Source of the DNA: Euclidia mi
Taxonomy: Eukaryota > Arthropoda > Insecta > Lepidoptera > Erebidae
Direction: 5' to 3'
Assembly: GCA_944739405.2 (NCBI GenBank)
Contig: OX123193.2
Location: 6,084,331-6,148,330, forward strand
Length of the DNA: 64,000 nt
Below, in pieces: positions 20,628 to 32,299 of the stretch (position 1 is its first letter; every line of letters starts with the position of its first letter). The position numbers and the translations under genes are program-made. The notes beneath the pieces were generated by a model. That model was not told the origin of the DNA and searched no databases. It worked only from the letters and a program-made list of their open reading frames with translations.

Positions 20628-20898
20628 TTTAAAGAGACCTGGCCACATGTGTTCCATTCATACGAAAAAAACTCTCGACAAACTTCTGCAGGTTGGAACT
20701 TGCACCCAAAGCTTCGTAAAGGACCGTACGGTTCTTATGAAAAAAGTTAAAAGAATACCCGCGAAATACAAGACACACCATAGGACAAACCATATAATCA
20801 TAAATTATGATAATAGGCAGAGTATGCACTATTAGAGCAAAATAACTGGTAAATATACTCCAATATTGGTAAATACATTCATATCCTAATTTTCTGAG

Positions 20899-21147
20899 TG
20901 CCTCCGTGGTCCCGTGGATAGCGTATGCGACTGCTGATCGGAGGTCCCGGGTTCGATTCCCGGGTTGGGAAAAAGTGTTAGTGGGTTTTTCCGAATGCTC
21001 AGTAGCAGCCCGGAGTCTGGTGATGTGCCCGGTAACAGCAATAAGCTCGCCCCCTATTACGTGGGACCTAAAAATTCATGGCGAAATGTGGGTGTAGTAT
21101 TCACACCTAACCCTTCGGGGATACAGGCGTGAGACTTTAGAGAAATA
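20899..21147 (+). repeat. Family A SINE, copy 5
   Basis: Head 'tgcctccgtggtcccgtgg', B box 'gggttcgattcccggg', tail slightly deleted at 'cacctaacccttcgggg'. Confidence 0.85.
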
Positions 21148-21770
21148 AATAATTTTATATTTACATTCAAAAACAGAACATTATAATATCAATAATTGCA
21201 AGGAATTGTCCTGAACGGCATAGAATCCAGGTTCACTAACCAATAGGCTATTCAAATTAAACCTTATTTTCTTTTTTAAATATTGTTTGTTATTTCTTTG
21301 AAATTGGGGGCTAAGTTTTCCAGTATATGACCCACACCTATCAAACAGCCGATCGCAAATTAATAACTACAGAAGCTTACCTAAGCCCATGACCATAAAC
21401 AAGCAAACCATAATTAAAACAACACAAACGAATAAGCAGTAGCCGCTGATTCTAAGAAAAAATAAATATAAATGCTATGGCGTGTCTATTATCAGCTTTT
21501 AGTGTTACATAAAACTTTGTAGAAGACCTATCTAAGTGCGATCTCTCACGAACGTAACGGTTTCTAGACGAAACTTGTCGATGGTATTCAAAAGTAAGAA
21601 TTCTGTATTCGGTCTGGCTCGTACACATTCTTTATTCGAAAGTTTGTTTTCTTGGAACAGCTCTATTCTTAAGTTTAAATTATTAGTTTTTTTTTTAATT
21701 TTAACGTCTTTTTTAGTTCAGGTCACAGCGTACATTTAAAAACCTGAGCATCCAGACTAATTTCTTTCTC
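21148..21770. other. AT-rich intergenic DNA
   Basis: No supported feature. A 67-residue plus frame (21536-21739) has a hydrophobic end but no family match. Confidence 0.35.
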
Positions 21771-21774
21771 AAAA

Positions 21775-22110
21775 GCTTTTATTTATTTATTTATTTAGGA
21801 CAACCAGTAGTTGTTACATTGTAATTCATGATAAAAAACAGAATTAATAAGATAAAAACTAAATTTACAACATTCTAAGGTGTCACAACAAGCACCAAAA
21901 GGTAACATTTATGTATAGATGTAAAAGAAAAACAGACAATTAAATATTAAGTAACTAAAAACTAAATTTGAAAACACAATGAGAAAAGAAATGAAAAAAG
22001 ACAATTAGACCATTTTAATAATAAACTTAAATTAATCTTAATAATCTTAGAAGTGTAAAAAAAACTAATCAATCAAGTTAGTCTGCTAAGATTTTTAAAC
22101 ATTTTCTTTT
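21775..22110 (-). repeat. Possible LINE 3'-end fragment
   Basis: 'tttatttatttatttatttaggacaaccagtagttgttacattgtaa' resembles the LINE tail at 8545. The rest is AT-rich with poly(A)-type runs. Confidence 0.35.
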
Positions 22111-22755
22111 TGTTTGTATCTATATGTAATAAGTAAGGGGTCATGACTTTCATCCAGTGTGGAACACTGACTTTAAGATGCTATGGTTGTATATTAAACG
22201 ACTTTTATGCAAACAAGATTAAGATTTGAAATTTTAAACTATTAAGAAGACAACGTTTGCTTTAATCTTTTGTTACAATAATTATCATCCACAATCGGAA
22301 CAACTTTTTTACAAATGCAGCATTATATTTCGTAAAATAATCAAACAATTTTTCACTCGTATAATTCTATTATTAGTTTCACGGAAAATGTATCTAGTAC
22401 CAAAAATAAACAATAACCTAATAATTCCATTGAATAAATGGCTTCTAGGCTTTCATTGATTAATATCAGTACAATTAAAATAAATTACAGAACAAACAAC
22501 AATAGAAAATACATCAACATGAGGTTCTTTGACCATTAATAACATTTTCTGACAAGTAGACCAATAAGGAATGGTATTATGTATTTGATAATACATTTAT
22601 GTGTAAGTAATCTAAAAGATTGTATAGTGTTAACATTACGTAACTCAATTCAATATTATTACTGAGTCCAAAGAGCGTAAGGCGTAAAAGTGCTTTTAAA
22701 CCGAAGCAAAGGGTGGATCGGATGTTCAAAAAATTATGTTTCAATAAGTTTTCTA
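22111..22755. other. AT-rich intergenic DNA
   Basis: No supported feature. Confidence 0.35.
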
Positions 22756-22756
22756 A

Positions 22757-23126
22757 CTAGCTGTGCCCGCCGTAATACCCGCGTTATTTATGTCTACCCT
22801 ATTCTCTCTACTTCACCCGTGGCTCTTTGCGTTATTTTATATAGGCTAAACACTTTCTCGGTGAATGGAATATCTAACACAAAAAAGTTTTTTTGTTAGA
22901 TAGTTTAGAATATAACACATTAGACAGTTTTATAATTGTAATTTCCAGTGTATTTTAGACTAATTGAGACCGCGGTTACACCCGCGGTATGAAGCGCAAC
23001 TGCACCGGTCGCATAGCATTTCTGGGTAAATTGACGTTTCAAGGGAAATAGGTATAATTATTCAAATCTAATCAGAACTGCTCAACCAAACCAAAAAAGT
23101 TTTCATCTTTATAATATTAGTATAGT
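22757..23126 (-). mobile_element. Nonautonomous Helitron (370 bp)
   Basis: On the minus strand it opens 'ctatactaatattataaag' and closes 'gcgggcacagctag' before T. A host A lies outside the 3' end on the plus strand (22756). The 5' TC is mutated. No Rep/helicase coding capacity. Confidence 0.6.
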
Positions 23127-23155
23127 TAGTTTATATATGTTCAATAAAATATATA

Positions 23156-24399
23156 ATAGGTTGGGGAAAAAGTTTCTTCGCATTATTTAAGAAAATTCAA
23201 AACATTTTTGGTACCATTTTGTTCGATAAGTTTTTGCCATCTTGTAGGTAGGGACATGTTCCCATTGCTATAGAAATGTTGGGACTTCTGATCAAAATAA
23301 CGCGACAAGTGGTTTTGGCAGTCCTCTCGTGATGTTAACCTGACACTGCCTAAAGAATTCTGAAGAGACCGGAACAGGTGGAAATTTGAAGGTGCAAGGT
23401 CAGGACTATACGGCGGATGCATTAACACCTCTCAGTCAAACTCTCTTAATTTTGAGTGGCTAAAGATGTGTCAGGTCTAGCGTTATCATGATGAAAAACC
23501 ACACCCCTTCTGTTGATTAATTCCGGCCACTTTCTCTCAACTTCTTGCTTTAATCTCATCAGTTGTTCGCAGTGGAGTGCAGAATCGATGGTCCTGACTG
23601 GTGGTAACAGCTCATAATGAATAATGCCCTCCAATCCCACCACACACACAGCATCACCTTGTTGCGAGTTAACCCGGGTTTCGCCACAGTCTGTGAAGCC
23701 TGACCGGTCTTTGACCACGACCTTTTTAGCACGTTCTTGTCATACGTGATCCACTTTTTATCACCAGTTATCAGCTTCTTCAAAAATGGTTCGGTTTCAT
23801 TACGTCGTTATAAAGAATGACAAATGAGTACACGGTTAATTAGGTTTCTTTCAGTGAGCTCGCGAGGAACCCAAATATCGAGCTTTTTGTGTACCCAGTT
23901 TTTTTTAAATGCGCCAAGACTGTTTTGTGGTCGATTCCCAGTTCTTCAGCTACGTTGTAACTACTGATATGCCGATCTTGCTCCACTTTTTCAAAAATGG
24001 CATCCATTTTATCCGTAATAGAGCGACCAGAGCGACGTGCATCTTTGACATGTAAATTTCCGGATTGAAAACGCTTAAACCAAATTTGTGCTACTCTCAC
24101 AGACACTGCACTAGGTACATAAACATCGCAAATTTTTTTCGCGGCTTGCGTTGCATTTTTACCTTTTTTGTAGTAAAATTTGAAAATGTATCGAATTTCT
24201 TCATTAGATTCACTCATCTTGACAGTACGAAAAACAAATAAAAATCACACATTTTCGTAATTTGAATTTCGAATTATGTTCTTTAAAATTTAAACTTTCA
24301 ATGATACCAAAACCAGCCAGATAAAAATAGTATAGCCAAAGAGATTTTATTACAAGTTCATATATACAATAATGCGAAAAATCTTTTCGCCGAACCTAA
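23156..24399 (-). mobile_element. Mariner-family DNA transposon, dead copy
   Basis: 1,244 bp with imperfect inverted ends: 'aggttggggaaaaagtttct' on the left pairs with 'aggttcggcgaaaagatttt' on the right, both followed by 'tcgcatt'. TA dinucleotides at 23154-23155 and 24400-24401 give the expected TA target duplication. The length fits a full mariner element. It encodes one broken transposase. Confidence 0.9.
23183..24217 (-). pseudogene. Mariner transposase, broken
   Basis: The start at 24217 (MSESNEEIRYIFKFYYKKGK) opens a helix-turn-helix DNA-binding region with RRSGRSITDKM and a second helix-turn-helix (YNVAEELGIDHKTVLAHL). A frameshift near the AAAAAG run at about 23880 and a stop near 23815 follow. 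The catalytic half has LITGDKKWITYD (first Asp), VVFHHDNARPDTS (second Asp) and PPYSPDLAPS (third Asp), the D,D34D pattern of mariner. A stop and another frameshift lie between the second and third Asp (23430-23455). The C-terminal frame ends at 23183. In life the protein cuts and pastes the element at TA sites; this copy cannot. Subfamily not assigned. Confidence 0.9.
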
Positions 24400-24401
24400 T
24401 A

Positions 24402-25640
24402 TGTAATATTGTTACGACTATTTTTTCTACGTACCACGGTCAATATGAGCCGCTCGAACCATCAAGAAATAAAGATATATTTATTCCTCAAATACTTACC
24501 GCTAATAAGACCCGATAAATAAACTTGACTAAAGTATGACATATACTGGCTTTTCTGTTTCGCCAACACGGTACTGAATAGAATAAAACGTCAAAATATA
24601 TCAATCGCAACTATTCTACGAGACACCTTCATATTACCGCTTCGTTTATATTTGGTAAACAAATATCAAATGTATGAGAAACCGACGTATTTCCCTCAGG
24701 AAATACGCGCTGGGTCTACGGGAATAAAACCTTTTGAAATTGGTCGTGTTTCGCAATCTTATTTTAGGTAGGCAGGTCAAAAGTCTATCTGTATTCAAGC
24801 CTCTTTGCATAGACTGAATTGAGTTGGAACCTTCTTGGCATGGATGCTAATGCTTGTTGTTATGTAATAGACAATATTCAGATTTTGTGTTTTGTATTTA
24901 AAGAGTTTGAAATCGGTTTAATTTTGTTTGAGTAGGTAGTTGTCTGCATTTTGTTGTCTGCAGTATATTGCTATTTTCGAAATTATTGGATTTTCAGGAA
25001 AACCATTTTTATTTAAATATTATTGATTATAGAAACATGTACATATCCTTAAAGATTATGATAATTAGTAGATTAAGTTTCGTTTTCTTATGTAATATAC
25101 TAACAGTGCTTAATACATAACAATTAATAAAAAAATATCTTGCGAAAAAAAATAAAATATATATTATACAGTGTGCCACAAGACCCATCACCAAGAAGTC
25201 GCGAAGTCTACTCGTTGTGGACATCATGCCGAGTCATACTAACCAAAAATAATACCTGGGAAACGAATTTTTTCAAGTTTTTTCATTTTTTAAACCGCAA
25301 TTAAAAGCGCGCGCATGCAATGCTCTAAATACCTGCTAATCCATAGGGTCGTAGGGCATAATTAGAAAAATTCTATAATAACTTTGAGCCTCAATATCTC
25401 CTGAACTAGTAATTTCCCAGGTATGGTGCCGAAGTCAAAAATGTTCGTAGTGATTGGTACAACACGGGATTTCAGTTCTCGTTAAGGATCTTTTTACACC
25501 CTTTATAATTTTTTATTAAGTCGGTTAAAAAGCAACACAAAATAAAAGCATAATTATGATGCATGAATAACCTCACAGAAAAATAATATACTATTCAACG
25601 ATTTCACTTAATCACAGTTTTCTTTTATATTTTCTCTCTG
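24402..25640. other. AT-rich intergenic DNA
   Basis: No supported gene or repeat. 'aaatacgcgctgggtctacgggaataaaacc' near 24700 resembles Helitron 3' regions but lacks a clear CTAG end. Confidence 0.35.
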
Positions 25641-25658
25641 TGTCACAAAAGGGCGTAA

Positions 25659-25888
25659 AATTTTGTTCGCAATAGTGCTTCCGCTTAATTTCATATATAA
25701 TACTAAGCTTCCATAATACACAGTTTAGTACCCTTGTAATCAATATGAAACCCTCCGCTTGTGCACTAAAGCTATTTTGTTCGAAAAAGTGCTTTAGCTA
25801 AATTTCATCTATTGCTGCTAAGCTTCCGTAATATATAGTTTAATATCCTTGTAATCTATATGAGAGCCCCCACTTGTGCACTTAAGCT
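25659..25888 (+). repeat. Two-copy tandem repeat, period about 115 bp
   Basis: 'attttgttcg.aa.agtgctt..gct.aatttcat' to 'cttgtgcact.aagct' occurs at about 25659 and again at 25774, with scattered changes. It has no coding meaning that I can see. Confidence 0.7.
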
Positions 25889-26582
25889 CATGTCTGCTTG
25901 CATGTATGCTTCCAAAACGTCAAGCACTCTACGGAAGCCGAAGGGAATGCATTATAAATCATGTCTGTCGCGTTAAATTCAATAACTAATGTCAAGGCGG
26001 TTAAAGCGATATGGGAGTAGGGTGGCTGCGAGATATTGCATTTGTGGCGAGCTGGTTTAATTACCACGGATGATGAAACTCATGTCGAAACGGGGCAAGT
26101 ATAGAGCATTTCAATACCTTTATCTTATAAAAATCTGTTAAGTACATAATTTTTCAGTATTGTACCTATAGATTCTTTTAAAGTAAGGCTCATTGAATAA
26201 GTCGAATTCTTAGTCATTAATTTAAGGAATCTTACGCTATATAAACACTAGATGTTCACCACCGATCTTAATAAGTTAGCGTTAATTTAATTTTAAATGC
26301 ATAGCATGACGTACGTTACCTAAACATATTTTTTATAGAACTATCACTTCTTTATCCATTGGCAGTTTCTGAGGTTAGCGCGTTGAAACAGTTTCTGTGT
26401 TTTTATAACTGTAACTATATATTTAGTCATCAAAGCAGGTTCTCATAATTAATTACAATTTCATTTCATTCTATCGGCCATCCAAATATTAATGCAAATT
26501 AGATTGAGAGGTTAAACCAGATCATAGTTTATCATAATGTAATTTCTAACAATAGTTGAGCATATCCTGCTTTACTTGTATA
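25889..26582. other. Intergenic, nothing recognised
   Basis: No supported feature. Confidence 0.35.
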
Positions 26583-27080
26583 TCTATACAGTATACATAT
26601 TATAAAATGAAGACCCCACCAATGAATACAGATTTACATAGAAGCGCAGTTCTTAAGGATTTCGTGTGCCGTTTCCAAGTGGGGACTGTCTCCAGTTTAG
26701 TTCGTAGTTAGCGCCGATGGTGGCGCTGGCGTCGTTCTCCGTCTCTCTTGCTCTCGTAGTTAAGATACACAGGAGGAACGTTTGTCTCTCTTGCTCTCGT
26801 AGAGACAGCTGTCACAGCGCGACTGCCAAGCCACTAAGCGGCAATTTGGGTCACAGAAAGTTTGTCTTCAGAGCGCCCATGGGAAATGCGCCTCTATGTA
26901 AATATCTGAGCTCTTTGACCCCACCGCATCCTGTCTGTCTGCATAAACGTGATGAAAACAAAGACTTAGGAACGGATTGATTTAAGAGTTCGATTCTCGC
27001 TAATACATAATGTAATTCCTAAGAAAGGTTTAGATGTTTTTTGTCATTCACTCAGGCGGAGGCGCGTGACGAAAGTCTAG
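26583..27080 (+). mobile_element. Nonautonomous Helitron (498 bp)
   Basis: Opens with TC after A ('A|TCtatacagtatacatattataaaat') and ends 'gtgacgaaagtctag' before T, giving the A|TC...CTAG|T layout. An internal duplicate 'gtctctcttgctctcgtag' lies at about 26740-26760 and 26784-26802. The 87-residue open frame inside it is not a Helitron protein. Confidence 0.65.
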
Positions 27081-27590
27081 TATTCTAACAAAATTCACTT
27101 GTCCGACTTTATTACAAACCATACTCACAATAACCGAGTTGTAACTTCACAGAACAAACGCCAGAAAATTTCGCACAAATACTCATAAAGATAGCGTAAA
27201 GTTAGCAAATCATTGGAGCATATAATTTTACAAGTTAACCAACAATAATACAAGGAAGTTGTTCTGTGAAAGATAACATTGTGCATGATAATAATGTTTT
27301 TGCGATGTGTGTTCGTAATTACATTCGTAAGTTAATTAAGATCTAGACTGTTTGCAAATTAGATTCAACTTGGTAATCAAGCTTACACCAATGCAGAATA
27401 TTAACGACAAAGTGTTTTATGTTCAAATAATTCTGAAGAAATTAGGCACAACTGTTCGAAACCGGAGGCTAGGCTTCCTTTGAATTTTCTTTTTGAAGAG
27501 AAGGCTAGCCTTGAGAGCATATAAATGGAAAAGCTTAGGTATAATCTGTATTATCTGGTTAAACTATTAAGCCCTAAGCTAAGTGCCCCG
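27081..27590. other. Intergenic, nothing recognised
   Basis: AT-rich; no supported feature. Confidence 0.35.
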
Positions 27591-27594
27591 GGCT

Positions 27595-27645
27595 GCTATG
27601 ACGAAAAGACTTGCACGTTACTGGGATAACGCTAAGATGATGATG
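27595..27645 (+). repeat. Family E 3' fragment
   Basis: 'gctatgacgaaaagacttgcacg' then 'ctgggataacgctaagatgatgatgatgag', the E tail. Confidence 0.55.
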
Positions 27646-28015
27646 ATGAGGGTTTTTTTTATAGTAATAGGCTGCAAACGAGCAGACGGATCGCCTGATG
27701 GTAAGCAATTACCGCCGCCCACGCAACACCACAGGAGTCACAAGTGCGTTGCCGCCCCTTGGGGTTGGGAAAAGGGATAGGATGAGGAGTGGGATGAGGG
27801 AGAAGGAATAGGGGATAGGCCCTCCGGCACTCTCACTCACCGAACGAAACGCAACAGTTTAGGTACTGTTACTTTACGTCGATTTTCTGTGAGAGGGTAG
27901 TACTTCCCCGGTTGAGCCGGCCCATTCATGCTGAAATCAGCAAGGCTGTATTCGAAATTCGGGCTTTTACTTTCAATTTTCCCAGTTCTGTCAAACTAGG
28001 CATCATGTAAACAGA
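27646..28015 (+). repeat. LINE 3'-UTR-like repeat
   Basis: 'ggctgcaaacgagcagacggatcgcctgatgg', 'gtaagcaattaccgccgccca' and 'ctccggcactctcactcacc' are phrases I recall from a very common Lepidopteran LINE tail (CR1/Zenon type). No coding sequence. Confidence 0.5.
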
Positions 28016-28600
28016 TTCATAGACAAAAGCACAAAATTACTTTACTAAAAATTACTTATTTACTATCCCAGTCAGGCTCTAGCCTATCTAAATTCCAGGT
28101 CTAGGCTATACCCTGCCTCAGTCGGATACAACTTTATGCCTCACCCTCATAAGATATTTAGTTTTATGTTTCTCATTTGCATATCCTCAGAAAATTTTAC
28201 TCTTCAAATAGAGTACGTACGCATTGCAGTCAACCTATTAAATACCAAATATAAACCCCAAATTCTACTATCACACGCTAATTCCTTATAATATGCGAAA
28301 CAACCCTAATCTCGTACTATTAACCAACGCATTAACAACTATCGTTTACACAAAATTGTACCTTATATCAATAACAATAAGAACGTAAACGAAAGTAATT
28401 ATCATAATCATCGCACGCGGCGTAAAATTCAATGTCTCTAGGCATGGCATGCCTTTTACCCACTGGTATCTAATTAGGATACAGTGAAACCACTATAGAT
28501 ATCCGTGTTTGTAAAGATTTTGTATGGACGAAGTTTTAAATTGGTGATAGAACGCAAAATGTGAGTTAATTTGTGAAAATTTAACAAGTTCTCAGATTTC
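28016..28600. other. AT-rich intergenic DNA
   Basis: No supported feature. Confidence 0.35.
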
Positions 28601-28606
28601 TAAGAA

Positions 28607-28916
28607 ATATCATCATCAGCCCTGTATGTAAATTGTCCCGCTGCTGGGCACGGGCCTCTTCTCACTATGTGACGAGTAAGGCCATAGTCCACCACGCTGG
28701 CCAAGTGCAGGTTGGCAGACTTCTCAGGTCTTTCAAGAACATTATAGAGAACTCTCAGACATGCAGGTTTCCTCACGATGTTTTCCTTCACCGTTTAGCA
28801 AGCGGTCATTAACAATTTAAAACGATATATATAACTCCGAAAAGTCATTGGTGCGCGCCGAGGATTCGAACCCGGACCCTCTGCGTAGCAGTCTGTCGGT
28901 CTCTCCACTAGGCGGT
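28607..28916 (-). repeat. Family D tRNA-headed SINE, copy 1 (full)
   Basis: On the minus strand: head 'ccgcctagtggagagacc', B box 'gggttcgaatcctcgg', body 'acatcgtgaggaaacctgcatg' and 'ccagcgtggtggactatggcc', tail 'cagggctgatgatgat'. Confidence 0.8.
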
Positions 28917-28937
28917 ATTATTTCGCTTTAGAAAACT

Positions 28938-29036
28938 TGATATTCTGGCATATCTGGTTAGACTAGTAAGCGGACTCCGGGCTCAAAAGCGTAAGTCTTG
29001 GATGCCACTGGGATAACACGAATACGATGATGATAT
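28938..29036 (+). repeat. Family E 3' fragment
   Basis: 'gatattctggcatatctggttagactagtaag' to 'actgggataaca' and a (gatgat) tail. Confidence 0.65.
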
Positions 29037-29097
29037 ACGGTATTATTTGTTTGCCGTTGTGAGTGCCAACAATTCTTTGTATAGTAATATAATCATT

Positions 29098-29326
29098 ATC
29101 ATCAGCCTTTAACAGTCCACTGCTGGACTAAGCCTCTCCTTTTAAAGGAGGAATTGGCCTACTATACTACGCTGGCCAAACGGGTTGGTATATGGTTTGT
29201 ATCAAGTTGTCCTTCTCTTACAGTGCTGTTCTCTGCATAGTATGCTCCCTCTTTCAGCTCTTACAACACCCATGGGATGATGTGGGGTAGTGACAATCCG
29301 TATTCTTAATCCGTCACCACACGGAC
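29098..29326 (+). repeat. Family C repeat, copy 4
   Basis: Full-length copy, 'catcatcagcctttaacag' to 'ccgtcaccacacggac'. Confidence 0.8.
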
Positions 29327-29800
29327 AAGTGAATATATAGTAAAAGTAATATAATATTGTGCTTCAAAGTGAAGAAAATGTGGTCTATCTTTATAAAATA
29401 TTATCTTCAGTTTCTACTCCTATTACATTGTGTTTTTCCTGTCTCCCAGTCGCTACCTATTATTTTTAACAAGGTTTCATATTACCGCCGATGTACGCAC
29501 GTGGGATGTATCATTTGCGTGGGTCCAATATTGTAGGTCATCTTTATTTAAAACAATTGCTTCTTGCTTAACATTCTCAGAATACTTTTACACATGTCTG
29601 ATAGTTATACGTTGTCTTTGCTACTTGACTTATTAGGTGCGATATTGATTTATGACTAGATCATCATGACATCGAAAGGTAAAATGCAAGGTCCTTACGT
29701 AAAAAAACTGGCAATAATATGAAATCAAGCAGTAGTTTTCAGGAGCAGTACGAAGTTACCTTTACCTTTTTAATATTTACGCGATTAAGGCTGTATGCCT
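29327..29800. other. Intergenic, nothing recognised
   Basis: No supported feature. Confidence 0.35.
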
Positions 29801-29802
29801 AC

Positions 29803-29946
29803 GGCCATTTTTAATATTTGATCCATAGATGGATTTTGCGATTCGATTCATGTTTGACATCTATATTTTGTATGGAGCTTATGTCAAAAATGAATCTAAA
29901 ATCTACAGATTTATCTATAGTTCGAATATTGAATTCCGTAGGTAGT
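29803..29946. mobile_element. Family M MITE, copy 1 (about 140 bp)
   Basis: Ends pair as inverted repeats: 'aatatttgatccatagatgg' at the left and 'tctatagttcgaatattgaat' at the right. Shares 'attcatgtttgacat' and 'attttgtatggagcttatg' with copies at 48040 and 50605. No protein. Confidence 0.65.
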
Positions 29947-30260
29947 CGGGTATTTACTCAGAGTAAGCGAGCCAAATAAAAAGTCTTCACGTCGATAGAG
30001 AGAGAAAAAAGTTCATGTTGTTTTATTTTCTCTTTTTTTCTAAGCAGCTTCGCGCGTCAATTACAGAACACACACAGATATACCAAAGGTATACCCAAGA
30101 GAAACACGAACACCACACGTATATTTCTATTAAGCCGACATATTTATTTACATACACGCTTAGAGTTCGCCTGATGTATGTATACACCGTTTATGAGTCA
30201 GTGTTTTCCCGAAAGTATGCATTCAGAAGCTTCTTATAGCATTTATTTTACAAAATAAAA
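29947..30260. other. Intergenic, nothing recognised
   Basis: A 74-residue frame (30015-30239) has no recognisable domain. Confidence 0.3.
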
Positions 30261-30266
30261 AGCTCT

Positions 30267-30515
30267 CTCCTCCGTGGTCCAGTGGATAGCGTATACGACT
30301 GCTGATCGGAGGTCCCGGGTTCGATCCCCAGGTCGGGCAAAAGAGTTACTAGGTTTTTCCGAATTCTCAGTAGCAGCACGGAGTCTGGTGATGTGCCCGG
30401 TAACGGCAATAGGGTCGGCTCCTATAACGTGGGATCTAAAAATTCATGGCGGAATGTGGGCGTAATATTACGCCTCTGCCTACCTCTTCGGGAAAACAGG
30501 CGTGAGTCTATAAAA
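30267..30515 (+). repeat. Family A SINE, copy 6
   Basis: 'cctccgtggtccagtggatag', B box 'gggttcgatccccagg', tail 'ctgcctacctcttcggg' and 'ggcgtgagtctat'. Confidence 0.85.
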
Positions 30516-30630
30516 AGAATTAAAATATAAAGAAAGTATTTATTTGGTCCAAATTTGCGTTTTCGTCATAATCAATATTTCACAGCAATCCAACGGGGCG
30601 GTTGATGTGTAAGGTCGATGAACTTAATCA

Positions 30631-31055
30631 TAAGCCTTTTTTTCCGCGCTGTAATAATTCATTTACGCACCCCAGCGGATAGCCCGAAGGCCACAACCAA
30701 AACCCCGAACGGCCGCAGAGAATAAGGAGGAACAACCTGAAAACACCGCATCTCCTCTTCCTCTGCGGCCCACCGCAACGCAACAAATGGTGCGATTGTG
30801 AATGTACCATTTGGTCGCGGGATATAGTGCGCGCGGCAACGCAACACCGACACGCCTCTCCTCCCGCGAACGCGCCTGTCTGCGAGCGACAGACAGAACT
30901 GTCCCCCGCACCCACACCCTTGGACGCATCCTGCGCAGGCCTCCTCCAAGCCCACTTGGAGCGTCCACTCTCGGGATCTCGCTTAGCTTCACCGTGGGTG
31001 CCCAAGCCACGGTTACTGAGCCCCCCACCACAAGGTGGAAATCCGACAGGGGGGC
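30631..31055 (-). mobile_element. GC-rich retroposed element of unknown family, with 9-bp TSD
   Basis: A sharply bounded GC-rich block in AT-rich DNA. 'acttaatca' at 30622-30630 and 31056-31064 flanks it, and an A run (T7 on the plus strand, 30637-30643) lies near its 3' end on the minus strand. It therefore appears to be reverse-transcribed, transcribed on the minus strand from 'gccccc' + 'ctgtcggatttcc' at the 31055 end. Several frames are open on both strands because stops are rare in GC-rich DNA, so none is called a gene. It could be an internally deleted LINE (5'-UTR plus tail) or a new SINE. Confidence 0.65.
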
Positions 31056-31910
31056 ACTTAATCAAACCTACAAACTAGCTTATCCGTCCTACACGTCACG
31101 TCGTAGCGCTGTGAAATGTAGATATCGACGAAAGTACTGCATTGTTGTAAAATGAGTTTATTACGCACATTGATGAATTACTAAATTAATGTGAATACAC
31201 AGCTATTATTTCTTCACTTTACATAAATATTAGTATCTATTACCACCTTCTAGTAAGCAGGACAAATTGGTGTTTGCCATTTTAGTAAAATAAACTGAAA
31301 AACCTAGCAAATCTTTCCAATAACCATAGCGATAGCATAGCACACAGATGTGGTAAGTAATTTTTTTTTTAATTGAGATAAGTACACAGAGTTTGCTGTT
31401 GTAACGTAAATGTTATTGTGTACAAATGTGGTAAGCGTATCTTGTCCAGGTTATGATATACTAATGTACCAAGTGAGGTAAGTTTACTAAAACTAAAAAA
31501 GATGTAGCAGTCAACTGTTGCATGTGCCCTTACCTCATTCGGCTTTCACAACTTAACTGTACAAATGTGGGAAGTGACACTTGGTACATTGTGTGTCAAA
31601 GTGCCTTTTAGTAAAAAGAAGTGAAATATGTTTAGCCGAGGACGTTTATTAGTTAAACATGCATGTGAGAAATCAGAGACTGTTAAATATCTAAACGAAA
31701 TAATATCTATAAATAACCTCGAAATAATTATGTTTGTTATTGTTATTTAATTTTAGCATGCTACTGAAATGTTTACTACTTTTAGATCATAACAATGAAA
31801 TACCAATCACAACAATTTATGAGTCTGAGGCTGCAGAATGCACACTTGATACTTTTTCAAATCATTACCCAGAACAAAGTCATGAACCCGATTATGGTCA
31901 ATTGATTACA

Positions 31911-32122
31911 GGTACTTAAAGTGAATTATTACACTATGACATCTGCTGTATATGTGGACGTCAGGTACTTAAAGTGAATTATTACACTATGACATCTGCT
32001 GTATATGTGGACGTCAGGTACTTAAAGTGAATTATTACACTATGACATCTGCTGTATATGTGGACGTCAGGTACTTAAAGTGAATTATTACACTATGACA
32101 TCTCCTGTATATGTGGACGTGT
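31911..32122 (+). repeat. Four tandem copies of a 53-bp unit
   Basis: Units start at 31911, 31964, 32017 and 32070 with 'ggtacttaaagtgaattatt' and run to 'gtggacgtc'. The first three are nearly identical and the fourth has small changes at its end. Units lie in the inferred intron, and each begins at a CAG|GT donor-like sequence. Confidence 0.92.
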
Positions 32123-32299
32123 GGACGACGAAGTGGACATTTGGACCGTTCTAGCCCAATGTCCTTTGATTAAATTCAATGCATACTTCCTGTTTTGGAT
32201 TTACCTGTTAATACAATAAATCCAGACCACACACCAAATCCAATCACAACGGATGAAACTTTGGACTTTTCAAGTAATACTTCTTCCAGTTATCGCCCT

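Noticed and set aside
30628..31155. Several overlapping frames of 83-145 codons on both strands
   Set aside because: The block is GC-rich, so stops are rare in all frames; no motif favours one of them.
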